A DNA stretch of 64,000 nucleotides from Rhexocercosporidium sp. MPI-PUGE-AT-0058 (Eukaryota > Ascomycota > Leotiomycetes > Helotiales): NCBI GenBank assembly GCA_020746875.1, contig JAGTJL010000023.1, positions 372,001 through 436,000 of the forward strand, written 5' to 3'. The position numbers and the translations under genes are program-made. The notes beneath the pieces are model-generated. The model saw only the letters and a program-made list of their open reading frames with translations, was not told where the DNA came from and made no database searches. Shown here piece after piece: positions 23,447 to 34,406 of this stretch. Positions within the stretch are counted from its first letter, which is position 1; every line of letters begins with the position of its first letter.

Positions 23447-24501
23447 ATATAATTACTAACTTTATTTGTTTTTTATAATATAGTGTGTAAGTTTTATTCT
23501 ATTAATAAGTTAAAGCGATATAATTGCTGACTTTAACTGTCTTTAATAATATAAGAAATAAGTTTTATTATATAGACAAAATAAAGCGATATAATTATTG
23601 ACTTTAGCTTCTTTTAATAATATAGCGGGTAAGTCTTGCTTTATCGACAAAATAAAACGATATAATTACTGACCTTAATTATCTTTAATATTATAGCGTA
23701 TAAGTCTTATTATATTTATAATATAAGGCGATATAATTACTGACTTTGGCTGTCTTTAATAATATAACGTATAAGTCTTGCTTTATCGACGAGTTAAAAC
23801 GATATGATTACTAACTGTAGCTATCTTTAATAATATAATTAATAAGTCTTACTTTATTAACGAAAAAAGGCGATATAGTTATTAACCTTAATTACTTTTA
23901 TTAATATAGCCGGTAAATCTTGCTTTATTAATAAGACAAAGCGATATAATTACTAACTCTAGCTGTATTTAATAATATAAGAAGTAAGTCTTATTATATA
24001 GACGAGATAAGGCGATATAATTACTGACTTACGCTATCTTTAATAATATAGTTAATAAGTCTTATTTTATTAACGAAATAAAACGATATAATTATTAACT
24101 TTGGCTATTTTTAATTATATAGCTTATGAATTTTACTTTATAGACGAAATAGGGCGATATAGTTACTAACTTTAGTTGTCTTTAATAATATAAAATATAA
24201 GTCTTATTATATAAATAAAGTAAAGCGATATAGGCGATATAATTACTGACTTTGATTATCTTTAATAATATAATAGATATGACTTACTTTATGGATAAGA
24301 TAAGGTGATATAGTTACTGACCTTAGCTTTTTTTAATAATATAATCTGTAAGTCTTATAATATGAACGAAATAAAGCAATATAATTATTAACTTTAACTG
24401 CCTTTAATAATATAACTAGCGAGTCTTGCTCTATTAAAGAGATGGAGCAATATAGTTACTGACTTTGGCTGTCTTTAATATAAGAAGTAAGTCTTACTAT
24501 A
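23447..24501. repeat. 71-bp tandem satellite array, left block (about 14.5 units)
   Basis: The motif GCGATATAATTACTGAC recurs at 23515, 23586, 23657, 23728, 23799, 23870, 23941, 24012, 24083, 24154 and 24225: exactly 71 bp each time. Each unit also holds a CTTTAATAATATA block and a TAAGTCTT block. A 9-bp local duplication follows 24225. The period is not a multiple of three and all frames have stops, so it is not protein-coding. It begins at the copia LTR border and is cut at 24501 by a DNA transposon. Confidence 0.9.
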
Positions 24502-24530
24502 TCCGAGGGGCTGCTGCCAGGGTTGACTTG
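24502..24530 (+). repeat. Left terminal inverted repeat of piggyBac-like element
   Basis: Begins TCCGAGGGGCTGCTGCC and continues AGGGTTGACTTG. It is mirrored at 26519-26547. Confidence 0.85.
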
Positions 24531-25269
24531 GCCAAAGCGCAAGGTTGCCTCGGCTAATTCTGGCCAATCAGAGAGCCGCATTTCGCTCGAATTCATTCAA
24601 ATTCTGGTTACTTGCTATGAAATCTACTAAAATAAGGCCTATTTTTATATAAATAAATATCGTATTATTTACACTTAAATATCGTTTATTTCTTTATAAA
24701 AAACCGATTCTAATTTACTAATATTTAATTTAATGCAACCCGTTTCGTAAGCCTGTCTTTAAACCTCCTTCCTTTATATATAATATATTAACTCTTTTTA
24801 ACTATTTTAACTTATTAGTAAAAATATAGCGATTTAAGGTTAGCTTCTTAATTAATAATAAAGATTCTCTTTTTTAAGTTCCGTTAAGAAGCTTTATTTA
24901 TTATAATAAATAGCTTTTTAATAAGTACCCGTCGAAACTCTTACTAGCTTCTAAAAGACAGCTTCTGCGGCTCTTTAACTTTAGACTATTTAACTAATAA
25001 GTAATAGTTTACTTAAATAAGCCTAAATAACTAATACTTAATAACTTAATAACTTCTTCGGCATACTTCTCTTAAATTAAGCTTTTAAGCAATTAAATAA
25101 TCCCTTTAATCCACAGCTTTTATATTATAATTATAACTATTAGCTATTACCGGAATAAGTAATACTTTAATAACTCCTTCCGTAAAAGGTACTCGGGATA
25201 TTTTTGCCTTTAAGCTTATCTCTTTTAGGCGTTTTTTTCTCCGTTCAATAGTTTTATTTATTAATAAGA

Positions 25270-25880
25270 CCGATATTATAAATAAGATAAAAGCTTAATC
25301 CTTTTAACCGATTTAAAGTGTTTTGCCGTTAATTATAAAGTAAATATAAAGCTGTCCTTATAAAATAATATCGTTCTTATTCAACTTCTTTAAATTCAAT
25401 AATTCTTTAATAACGCCGGAGTTAGTTCGATACGTGCCGGTGACGCTAAAGCTTAAGGTTCTTGCGTATGCCACGAATTTGATTAATATAAAAAAATTAT
25501 CTAAAAAGGCATAATATCTATAATTTATTAAAAGCTTTAATAACCGTTATAAAAGCTTTAAAACTACCGCTTAAGTCTTATTCCCTTTTTTACCGGCTTT
25601 TTTAATATCGCTTAATGTAATCGATATAAGAATATCCACAGGCCTATTTCCTGCTTCTAGAATATATTAATTTTAAGTAAGAATAAATCCGGTACAAGCA
25701 ATCGCTTATACTTTAAAGCTTATAAGCGTAGGTTTATTTAATACTATAATAGCTTCTTTAGCTTGCCCTTCGTACCGGATCATATACTTATTTATTATAA
25801 TATTTCTTCTAGGTATATATACCGAAAAATTAATATCTTAAATATAATTTAAGAGCTTATTTACTTATTAAAAGTTAATA
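25270..25880 (-). pseudogene. piggyBac-like transposase remnant (DDE_Tnp_1_7)
   Basis: The minus strand reads INKYMIRYEGQAKEAIIVLN (about 25800), KPTLISFKV-AIACTGFILT, AGNRPVDI, then DNFFILIKFVAYARTLSFSV, TGTYRTNSGVIKELLNLKK (about 25430) and NDIILxGQLY. This order (I-D-E-x-M-x-R-F-x-G, K-P-x-x-x-F-K-x-W, D-N-F-F, T-G-T-x-R-T-N) is characteristic of piggyBac-type transposases. The D of DNFF and the T-G-T-x-R motif remain, but expected Trp codons are stops. Nothing functional is left. Confidence 0.65.
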
Positions 25881-26518
25881 AATTTAATACTTAAGCATTA
25901 ATACTTACTCGTTCATATAATCCCGAAGCCTTACTTCCAGCTAGCCTCACACGCATATAAAGCTCTTAAAACTAATTCTTTAATATATAACGTATAATAT
26001 TATAATAAACGAGATATTCCTTATTTACTTAATAATCAGAGATCTCATGCTATATATTATACGTTATATAAATACGTATAATAAAATATACGTAAAGCTC
26101 TCCACGAGTAATAAGGTATTAAAGGAAAAGTCGTATATATAACTAAAAATAATCTTTTACGTCCCAAATATAATTATTTATTTTTTTAATTATTTAATCT
26201 ATTATTTCAGGGGTGAAATATATAATAAAAAAAAACAGCGGATCGTTTATATTAACGTGTTCTAAAAGCCGGATTTCAGGAGGGAATGCCGGTAATTTCA
26301 TAAGATAAAAAATATCCCCGTGACTTTTTAATAACGGCGTATTCGGGCGACGGGTTCCTAAATCTATAGGATTTGCAACTGTGTCTTTTAACATTATAAT
26401 AATAATAAAAATAATAATTTCAGGTATAAATTACGGTTTATTTATATATTAATAATAGCCCTGGATTTTAGTATTCCTCTAGAATAACTGTTTTTGCGGC
26501 TCCGGGCAAGGGTCTGGG

Positions 26519-26547
26519 CAAGTCAACCCTGGCAGCAGCCCCTCGGA
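26519..26547 (-). repeat. Right terminal inverted repeat of piggyBac-like element
   Basis: Reads CAAGTCAACCCTGGCAGCAG and ends CCCCTCGGA, the exact complement of the left end. Followed by TA and then array sequence. Confidence 0.85.
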
Positions 26548-27290
26548 TAGATGGGTTAAAGTAATATAATTACTGACTTTGGCTACCTTTAGTAATATAA
26601 GAAGTAAGTCTTGCTATCGACAAAGTAAAGAAATATAATTACTAACCTTAGCTGTCTTTAATAATATAAAATGTAAGTCTTATTTTAACGACGAAATAAG
26701 GCGATATAATTACTGACTTGCGTTATTTTTAATAATATAATTAGTAAGTCTTATTTTATTAACGAGATAAAGCAATACAATTACTAATCTTAACTGTTTT
26801 TAATAATATAAGAAGTAAGTCTTATTATATAAATAAAATAAAGCGATATAGTTACTGACTTTAGCTACCTTTAGTAATATAATAAATAAGTTTGCTTTAT
26901 TAACGAAATAGCGCGATATAGTTACTGACTTAAGCTATCTTTAATAATATAAAAAGTAAGTCTTCTTTTATAAATAAGACAGAACGATATAGTTATTAAC
27001 CTTAACTGTCTTTAATAATATAGTTTATAAGTCTTATTATATTAATAAGGTAAAGTAATATGATTCCTGACCTTCGCTATCTTTCGTAATATAATAAGTA
27101 AGACTTGCTTTATGGACGAAATAAGGTGATATGGTTACTAACCTTAGCTGCCTTTAGTGATATAGCGGGTAAGTCTTGCTCTATCGATGAGATAGCGCCA
27201 TATTGTCACTGACTTTGGATGTCTTTAGTTATATAGGATGTAAGTCTTATTCTATTAACGAGATGGAGTAATGTCTTTGCTAATATTATT
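26548..27290. repeat. 71-bp tandem satellite array, right block (about 10 units)
   Basis: Same unit as at 23447-24501. The GCGATATAAT-type motif falls at 26561, 26630, 26701, 26772, 26843, 26913, 26984, 27055, 27126, 27197 and 27268 (spacing 69-71 bp). The array decays near 27290, where the HET pseudogene flank begins. Confidence 0.88.
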
Positions 27291-27569
27291 TTTTAAAAAG
27301 TACGTATGGCATGTTAACCCGATGCTATCGCTGATCGTATTCGTTTTCTTGTGTCAGTTTATGAGTTAGCTTATATACTTATGTAGTATGTAATACTGAT
27401 ATAAGTGTATAAATCTAGTTTGCTAGTAACAAATGGGCCTACCCGTCTTATGATGCATTTTCAGCATCTCTTAAAGCAGAAATTCTGTCAGATTTCCCTC
27501 CTAATTACGAAACGCCGTCAGAATTATATGATAGCTGTCTTAACATCGACTTAACGATGGTACTCTTTT

Positions 27570-29490
27570 CGTTATATTATCTAGAGGAGCGCTGTCCTCT
27601 CTGTCAAATTCTCTCCAAGTGCCTCGACAAGGACGAGATCAAGGACACCGAGATTCCACTTCTTGAAGCCCAGCGCTACGTAAGGATCTGTGCTGTGCCG
27701 GGTGTGTGAAACTGCTCTATTGAAGATACTGGAATAGACAGCTGATACTTTGGCAGCGCCCTAAGATGACTCTATGTGGTCGAACTCAATCAAACCCGGA
27801 CTTCCCGTTTTCCTATAATCGGGTAGCTCGAGTCATTTCAAGCTAATCAAGGAGTGGCTTCGACTTTGCGACGAAGGCGAGTGCTCGAAAAGCGGTGGAT
27901 ACCGTCCCAAGCTTAATGCTGCAATGCCAACCCGGCTTATTGATGTGGGAGAAAACAAGATTAGCCCAACCGTATGCCTTATCTTAATAGACAAAATGAG
28001 ATAAGGAATATATTACGTGGCTCTGTCCCATTGCTGGGGCGAGCTAACGGAAGAACAGAAAGATAGTTGATGTACTACCCGCAAGAACGAGGAGCATAGG
28101 AGGACGTAAGGATTCCTAGTTAAATAATTGCCGCAGATATTTCAAGATGCAATCAGAGTCGCTCGAGAACTCGGCTAGCGATACTTCTGGGTCGACTCGC
28201 TTTGTATCATTTAAGGCTAGGGCGGGGACTGGGGAACTGAAGCCAAAAAGATGGAAACGGTCTTCAGGAACGCTTATTATACGATTGCCGCCACCTCCGC
28301 CGATGACTTAACTAAAGGATTTCTTAACCGGCTGGAAGAGTCAAATTTGCAATACGTGACAGTACTTAAATCCTCGTATAGTAAAGTCTACGTTTACGAG
28401 GCTATTAATGATTTCTTTAGCGACGTAAACAAAGGTGTCTTAAATTAACGGGCATAAGTGTTACAAGAACGAGCCTTATTACGCCGAACGATCCATTTCA
28501 CGAAAAGGCAAACATACTAGGAGTGTAGCGGTGGGGTGCGTTGCGAAACGCTTACTTATATACGTAAGTAAGTCTACAAAGAGTTAAACTTAAACGCACC
28601 GTTTTTTGTCTTTATATTCCGCTTTTCTTCATTATCTCCGAGTACTTACTAGTAAGCTTAATATCTAATTAAAGTAATAAGAACTTGTCTTTTCGAAGTA
28701 ATCTAGAATTTCCTCATTCTATTATAAAGCGTTCTCGGGCGGCCTAAGTCGAGCTTTTTTAGTCCTTCTTTGCGGATTACTCGAACTTCGGCCTTATAGA
28801 GGTTATAAACAGGGCTATTGCGATCGACTCACTAGCTATGGCGTTGGCTAAGGCTTTCGATACAAATATCAGCTATAATATCTTTAAACGTTACTTTTAT
28901 AAAAGTCTCCTGTGGCAACGGTCGCAGGATATTCTTATGAGGCGGATATTTTACGCGGCTGGTGAGACGCCTTTATCGTGGTCTTAAATGGCATACCACG
29001 GGCATATCGAGTATTCGAACATTTAAGACGTTGAGTGGGATCGGAGCGTTCAATTTGTGAGAAACGTGGCCAACAACTTAGAAAATGATAGCAATGTCTT
29101 TAAGGCTCGAGTGAGACGGCTTCAAGATTGCGAGATTAAATCCGAAGGCACAAATCATATTATACGCGATCAAGACGATAATAAAGTCGGAAACTTGTGC
29201 TTTAATACTTAACTAAATTACGTTATGCGTATCCAGACGAATAATAAAGTCAGATATCTGTGCTATAATACTCAGCTAGGAAAGGCCCTAATAAAAGTAC
29301 GGTGTATTATAATTAAAAGAGAAACTAAAGGAAAGGATGGTAAACGGAAATATTACGTTTTATTTATTACAGAATGCGTGACGTAACCGGAATTCGGAAA
29401 ATTTAAAAGGCTTGGAATAAGTTGGGTTCAGCAGCGTTTTATACTGTTTAATAGTCAAGACGATATAGTTCAGATCTTATAATATTTCGT
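27570..29490 (+). pseudogene. HET-domain gene, RIP-inactivated (tol-like layout)
   Basis: The N-terminal part reads LEERCPLCQILSKCL (about 27580). From about 27840 one continuous frame gives WLRLCDEGECSKSGGYRPKL, PTRLIDVGE, then the HET domain: YYVALSHCWGE (about 28014), LPQIFQDAIRVARELG, RYFWVDSLCII (about 28178), DWGTEAKKMETVFRNAYYTI with AATSADDL (about 28231-28310), and VLQERALLRRTIHFTKRQTY (about 28457-28510). Further on come AMALAKAFDT, SLLWQRSQDI, PLSWS-MAYHG (about 28970) and an SWVQQRFILF end (about 29425). TAG/TAA/TGA codons sit where W, Q or R is expected. Mutation load rises rightwards. No intact start was fixed; the 27290-27570 stretch is part of its 5' flank. Confidence 0.8.
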
Positions 29491-30765
29491 TTCGCGGTTC
29501 GATTTATCTCTTTTTAAATAAGGGTTAAATCGCTTTATTAGCAAACTAACACGCTAACTACATATTAATCCGAGACTATTCTAACGTGATCAAGCTCAAT
29601 CGAGTGGCGCGAACAAGAGAAAAAGAGTCAAAGAATGTGGGGGATGGCCAGTTGCGCAAGGACCGATCTCGCTGTCTGTTATAGGGGAAACATTTTACAA
29701 CCGCAGCACCGTGACCAACATCATATGGCAAAACACACGGTAGAGGCAACCTTCAGCCAGCCGTTTTCCACGATGCAAGCCCGACATCAGAAAAAATGCT
29801 TCACCAAGATCAGTAATGCCGACCTTTATCCCCAGTCATAGTCGAAACGTGCCATTGTATTGGGAGAGACATCCTAATAAGTCAACACTGAATGTACAGT
29901 ACCGGGGTTGGCAGATGGAGTGGAGCCGACTTCCGAGGCAAATAATGAAGGGGTGCTTAGGGAAGAGGATGTCGACTTTGAGCTTTGGGTTAACGCTGTC
30001 GTGGTTCGAAGTGTCGTAGATTTCCCTCTGCGTCTGCCTCTGTATTCATCGAACACCAACCCTCTTGCTGATAGGGTAGTCTAGCAGCCTTGGGCGGGGA
30101 GCAAGTCTCATGGGATAATTCGTGCTGCCGTTGACGCTTTCGAGTTGGATCCACCGATACTGAAGACGAAGTGCGCGGTACAGTAGGAAACTTGTTGTCC
30201 TTTCTAAAGAGACTCCGGAAGGCGCGGAATAGCAAGTGGAAACCCACTACAAACAGGTTGACATTTGGGGTAACCTAGGAGGGGTTGATGTTGGAGAGGT
30301 GACTGGATATGAAGGCGTAGTGAACTAGAAGGAGAGGCCGGGCTGAGGAAACGAAGGATTCAAGAAAGTTGGGAAGAAATCAAGAGGAGGGTGAAGAGTG
30401 AGTCACTAGAAAGACCGCTTTACAGTCGCTAACAAACTCGGGTTCCCCTACTCACTCCGAAACTTTCAGCTCCGGGCTCGTGAGCAATGCTTTGGAAGAC
30501 GTGGAGCTCTATCATCATTGTTAATTGTTAAAATGGCGTTAATACATTACTAAGCAGCTTGGATGCGAAGTAACTTACTCACGTCATTTGGGCCTTTTAA
30601 CGTGACGCAGGATGGTGGGGGCTGAATGGAGCCGCTAGCCGAACCTCGTGAGGGGGTTCTTTCGCACCCGCGGCGGTTTAGGCGGTCGTCCATTACGCGC
30701 AACGTCTTCTTCCGTCTCGAAACCCGACCGCTGCCAGGACGGCTACACAGTCAAAAGAAGCCAAT
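29491..30765. other. GC-normal intergenic DNA with a small coding-like patch
   Basis: Composition returns to normal after about 29600. On the plus strand 29907-30075 is open (VEPTSEANNEGVLREEDVDF, then ELWVNAVVVRSVVDFPLRLP) but ends at a TAG and has no recognisable start. The opposite strand is also open at 29990-30247. I cannot tell which, if either, is real. The 3' part (30250-30765) is purine-rich on the plus strand and should include the promoter of the HET gene starting at 30766. Confidence 0.4.
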
Positions 30766-32594
30766 ATGGCTCAAATGGAGAGGTTAGTATACGTTTCTCA
30801 TACCAGCAATCACACTTCATCTTGTCCACCACCAGCTCATGCGAAGATTGCAGCTGCTACCAATACAAGTCGCTGCCTTCAGAAAATTGTATAAGACTCC
30901 TAGAACTTTACCCCGGGCAGGCAGACGACACTCTTGACTGCACTTTGCGTCAAGCCGAATTGGAAAATGCCCCAAAATACGAAGCAATATCATATGCGTG
31001 GGGTGATCCCACGAATAAGGTCGATGTGCTCTGTGACGGCAAGATCATTACAGCCACACAAAACCTCAAGGATGCCTTGGTCCGATTTAAGCTTAAAGAC
31101 AGATCACGATTTGTTTGGGCTGATGCGATATGCATCAACCAGAATGATGACGTGGAGAAGGGGTCACAAGTCAAGCTAATGAATAGGATATATGCAAATG
31201 CGACCAGAGTATGTGCCTGGCTAGGATGGGCAACCGTACAGATGCAACCCGCCTTTGAATTCATAGACGAAATAGAGTTCCATTCCAGCCCTACAAGTAC
31301 TCGTACGTCCCCATACCTTACAAGACCGAACCTTTCTCTAACATTATAAAACATTGTAGGTCAAGCTGAGCTCCCAGTACCTGCTTCGGAATGTTGGTCA
31401 GCACTGGCCATATTCTTCTCTGCAGCCTGGTTCAATAGGCTTTGGGTCGTTCAGGAAGTATATGGTCATGCTTGTACAGTCTTCTGCGGCGACTATGAGA
31501 TACCGTGGAAGAACATCGTCCTGGTTGCAAGGTTGCTTTTGAAACTTCGAATCAACGACCCAAGCGTATATTCTCTACCGGAAAATGCCATTTCGGCGTT
31601 ACAGATTGACTCCGCCGGCGATCGATCCGCGTCATCTGATATAATGGACACATTCCGCCACTTCCACTGCTCCGACCAGCGAGACAGAGTATACGCCCTG
31701 TTATCATTTCCACCTCTCTGTGGACTTCGGCCGTTGATCCAACCAGATTATAGCAAGACCGTTGTGCAGGTCTTCGAAGAAGTTGCAGTGAGAATTTTCC
31801 TGTCTTCCCAGAATCTCGGACTTTTATCCAGCGTTGAGCATGATTGTGCAATTGACGAAAACTGGCCATCCTGGGTTCCGAGATTGGATCGTCAACGGCA
31901 AACTCAGATTCTCCACAAGTACACCTCGGGGAGAGTACAATCATCCCTACCTGTCATACAGCACACCCCAAAGATCCTCATATCAAAAGGCGTTCGTATT
32001 TCCATGTTATCATGGTGCGGTGTGGTGATAGGGGGAGCTCCACATGGCAAATCCGGAATGAATCTTCTCAAGCAACCTCTCCAGGAATGGCTATCCAAAT
32101 ATCTTCCTATTATAGCACATCCAACCGACTCCCTCTTGCTTTGCATTGCCATGACGCTTACTGTTGGCCTAGACTTGCATTCGAATTGCCCTCCTCTCGA
32201 TTTGTCCCGGTTCCGTCTCGACTTTCTCGCCTATTTGGTGGGCATCCTACCATCTCTACATTTACCTCATACTGCACGACACGTGTTGGAAGTTTTGGCA
32301 GAACCAGGACTAGCAGGTAATTCATCAAATTACTATGCCGCTGCCGTCCGCGGATGCAAAAACAAGCGTATTTTCAGTACGCAGACCGGAGAATTTGGCA
32401 TAGGCCCCGGAGCCGCGCAGACTGGCGATCATATCGCCTTGTTATACGGCGGCAACGCTCCGTGCGTGCTTCGGCCAAAAGGGTTATATTACCAATTTGT
32501 CGGCGAATGCTATCTCCATCAGCATATGCACGGCGAAGCGATTGAAATGCTCGCTAGAGGATTGTTTGCTGTTGAGGAGTTTGAAATGAGATAG
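30766..32594 (+). CDS. HET-domain protein, three exons, 566 aa, intact
   Basis: Exons 30766-30782, 30854-31302 and 31360-32594. Intron 1 (71 bp, GTTAGT..TTGCAG) joins a 17-nt first exon so that MAQMES runs into CYQYKSLPSENCIRLLELYP, a normal HET N-terminus. Intron 2 (57 bp, GTACGT..CTAAC..TTGTAG) falls inside the HET domain. Coding length is 1701 nt with no stop before TAG at 32592. HET motifs: YEAISYAWGD (48-57), RFVWADAICINQ (91-102), QVKLMNRIY (111-119), VCAWLG (125-130) and WFNRLWVVQE (179-188). The C-terminal module (FGIGPGAAQTGDHIALLYGG, then GECYLHQHMHGE) is shared with the gene at 3075-5039. HET proteins act as incompatibility cell-death effectors. It lies 1.02 kb upstream of a HET-NLR pseudogene on the same strand. 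The tiny first exon is inferred; transcript data would settle it. Confidence 0.85.
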
Positions 32595-33614
32595 ATTCGT
32601 TACCTGGAAATGAAATGTATATGGGCATTTATCAAGTGTAGGGTAGAGCTCAGGAGAAAGCTTGGGACTTGAGATAAGCACTCGTTAGCATATAAAACTG
32701 CATATTAGAAGAATGGCGTGTGAAGTATTGTACGTCACATTGCTACTGTACAGCATACATGATAGATTCGTACTTTAACGTCCATCCCTGCGTAACGGAA
32801 AGCAGTTGAGGATTGGAAGAAGAAGTGATAGCAGCATGCGAAGCTGGCTGTCTAGGTGTTCTTATATAGACAAGAGACTGTAGCTGCCTGGCTAGGCAGC
32901 CACACGTGATCAGGGATCCAACAAAAACCCTACGTGCCGGAAACATGGGTGCTCGCCAGCGGCTCACACGAAGCCTTCGAAATTGAAACACCGAGTAAAA
33001 CGCGAACGTCCTTCGATCGACTCCCGACTAGATCCTCAGGCAGAAATCACGGGACTAACGAATTTTACGGCGATTTGGGGTTAGTGTTTCTCCGGGCCCG
33101 CCCCGTACTGCCTTACAAGGGAGGGCGAGACCCACTGTCCACCCCTTCCGTACCTCGAATCGAAGTGACTAACGATATTTGGTTAGGGTAACGACCCCGC
33201 TCTCCCCGCACCTCATGACGGACGGAATTGAGACAAATTAGAACTACTGCCTGAGATTCAAGGCCCAAGGCTCGAACTCCAAAGATTAAAGGTAAATTCG
33301 TGATCTTCGGTTTCTGTTTCTATCATCCGCTCTCCAATTCCTTCAACTTCCTTACCAGCAACAAGAATAGATCATGCTCAATCGAAAGTGGCTTCGGATA
33401 TCCTATGCCTATAGCTTCCAGAATTCTAGCCTGAGCGACTGGCTGGTCCTCTGCGCTTCTAGTGTACGACTATGTCATAGCCGCGAGGCTGCCGCCCAGC
33501 TGAGTCCGCCTGCCTCAACACGTCTTCTTCAACCTTACTTCGCATTTATGCTATTTGGACGGCTCATCATTAGTGAAAACCCTTCCTCCTGCGATCGTCG
33601 AACCTAGTGGAATA
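32595..33614. promoter_or_regulatory. Spacer between HET gene and HET-NLR pseudogene
   Basis: One kilobase of GC-normal DNA holding the HET gene 3' end and presumably the NLR promoter. A CACGTGA motif lies near 32903. Open frames at 32934-33191 and 33374-33607 have no family features. The latter overlaps the presumed NLR 5' untranslated region. Confidence 0.45.
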
Positions 33615-34341
33615 ATGCGTCTGCTATAGTCAGATGGCGATGATAACCCTAGCCTGACCGAGTTCTTTAAAGACAATATCCCCGAGTATATTATACTTTC
33701 GCACAGATGGGAAGCGGAGGAGGCGAAATTTAAGGATTTGCGGAATGGAACTGGTACGAACAAGGCTGGCTATGAAAAGATCCGGTTCTGCGGAGAATAG
33801 GCTAGGCGTGATGGCTTGAAATACTTCTGGGTAGACACATGCTGTATCGACAAATTAAGCAGCGCTGAGCTCTTAGAGGCTATCAACTCGATGTTTCGCT
33901 AGTACCACAAGTCTACTGTATGCTACGTCTATTTATTAAATGTGTTGGGAACTGCTGTCAACACTGGCGACCTGGCCTGGGAATCGGCATTTCGGAACAA
34001 CAAATGGTTCACTCGAGGCTGGACCTTATAAAAACTCCTTGCTCCAAGATCCGTTAAATTCTTCTCCCGGGAAGGCAACGGACTAGGTAATAAGAGAACT
34101 CTAGAGCAATAAATCCACGAGATTACGGGAATCCCTGCCACGGCTCTTCGAGAAAACCCTCTCTCCCAATTCGACGTCGATGAACGATTCTCGTGGGCCA
34201 AACGTCGACAGACCGCACGCGGAGAAGACAAGGCATATTCGCTTTTCGGCATTTTCGATGTCCAGATGCCACTTCTTTATGGCGAAGGAGAAGTCAAGGC
34301 GTTTCAGCGGCTCCGGGAGGCCATCGATAAACCGTTCAAGG

Positions 34342-34406
34342 GTAAGTCACATCCCAACGATTGATGCTTAACAGACTGTTAAGACCAACGCTAACTAGCA
34401 GTTCAG
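34342..34406 (+). other. Intron 1 of HET-NLR pseudogene
   Basis: GTAAGT donor, GCTAACT branch site, and acceptor TTCAG at 34406. The nearer CAG at 34401 would throw the following NACHT-proximal sequence (PEKDLLRHLPYANEALFNSY) out of frame, so 34406 is chosen. Confidence 0.75.

Larger units (their letters stand above)
24502..26547 (-). mobile_element. piggyBac-like DNA transposon, complete ends
   Basis: A 2046-bp element inserted in the 71-bp array. Terminal inverted repeats of about 28 bp begin TCCGAGGGGCTGCTGCC (24502) and end with the exact complement at 26547. It is flanked by TA on both sides (24500-24501, 26548-26549), and joining the outer flanks restores a normal array unit. The termini are GC-rich and unmutated while the interior is heavily RIPed. 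Transposase remnants on the minus strand look like fungal piggyBac (DDE_Tnp_1_7). The TA flank is odd for piggyBac, which normally targets TTAA. Confidence 0.8.

Noticed and set aside
23447..27290. The 71-bp array as another WD-type coding repeat
   Set aside because: 71 is not a multiple of three, all frames have stops, and no motif is conserved at protein level.
30648..30765. Extension of the HET gene upstream of 30766 in the main frame from a GTG codon
   Set aside because: There is no ATG in that frame and the added residues do not look like a HET N-terminus. The spliced ATG at 30766 gives the expected start.
30950..32152. Several minus-strand open frames of 80-134 codons opposite the HET gene
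   Set aside because: They are antisense shadows of the GC-normal HET exons and carry no family motif.
34342..34401. Acceptor at 34401 (ctagcag) for intron 1 of the HET-NLR
   Set aside because: It would shift the frame before the NACHT domain; the next AG at 34406 keeps it.
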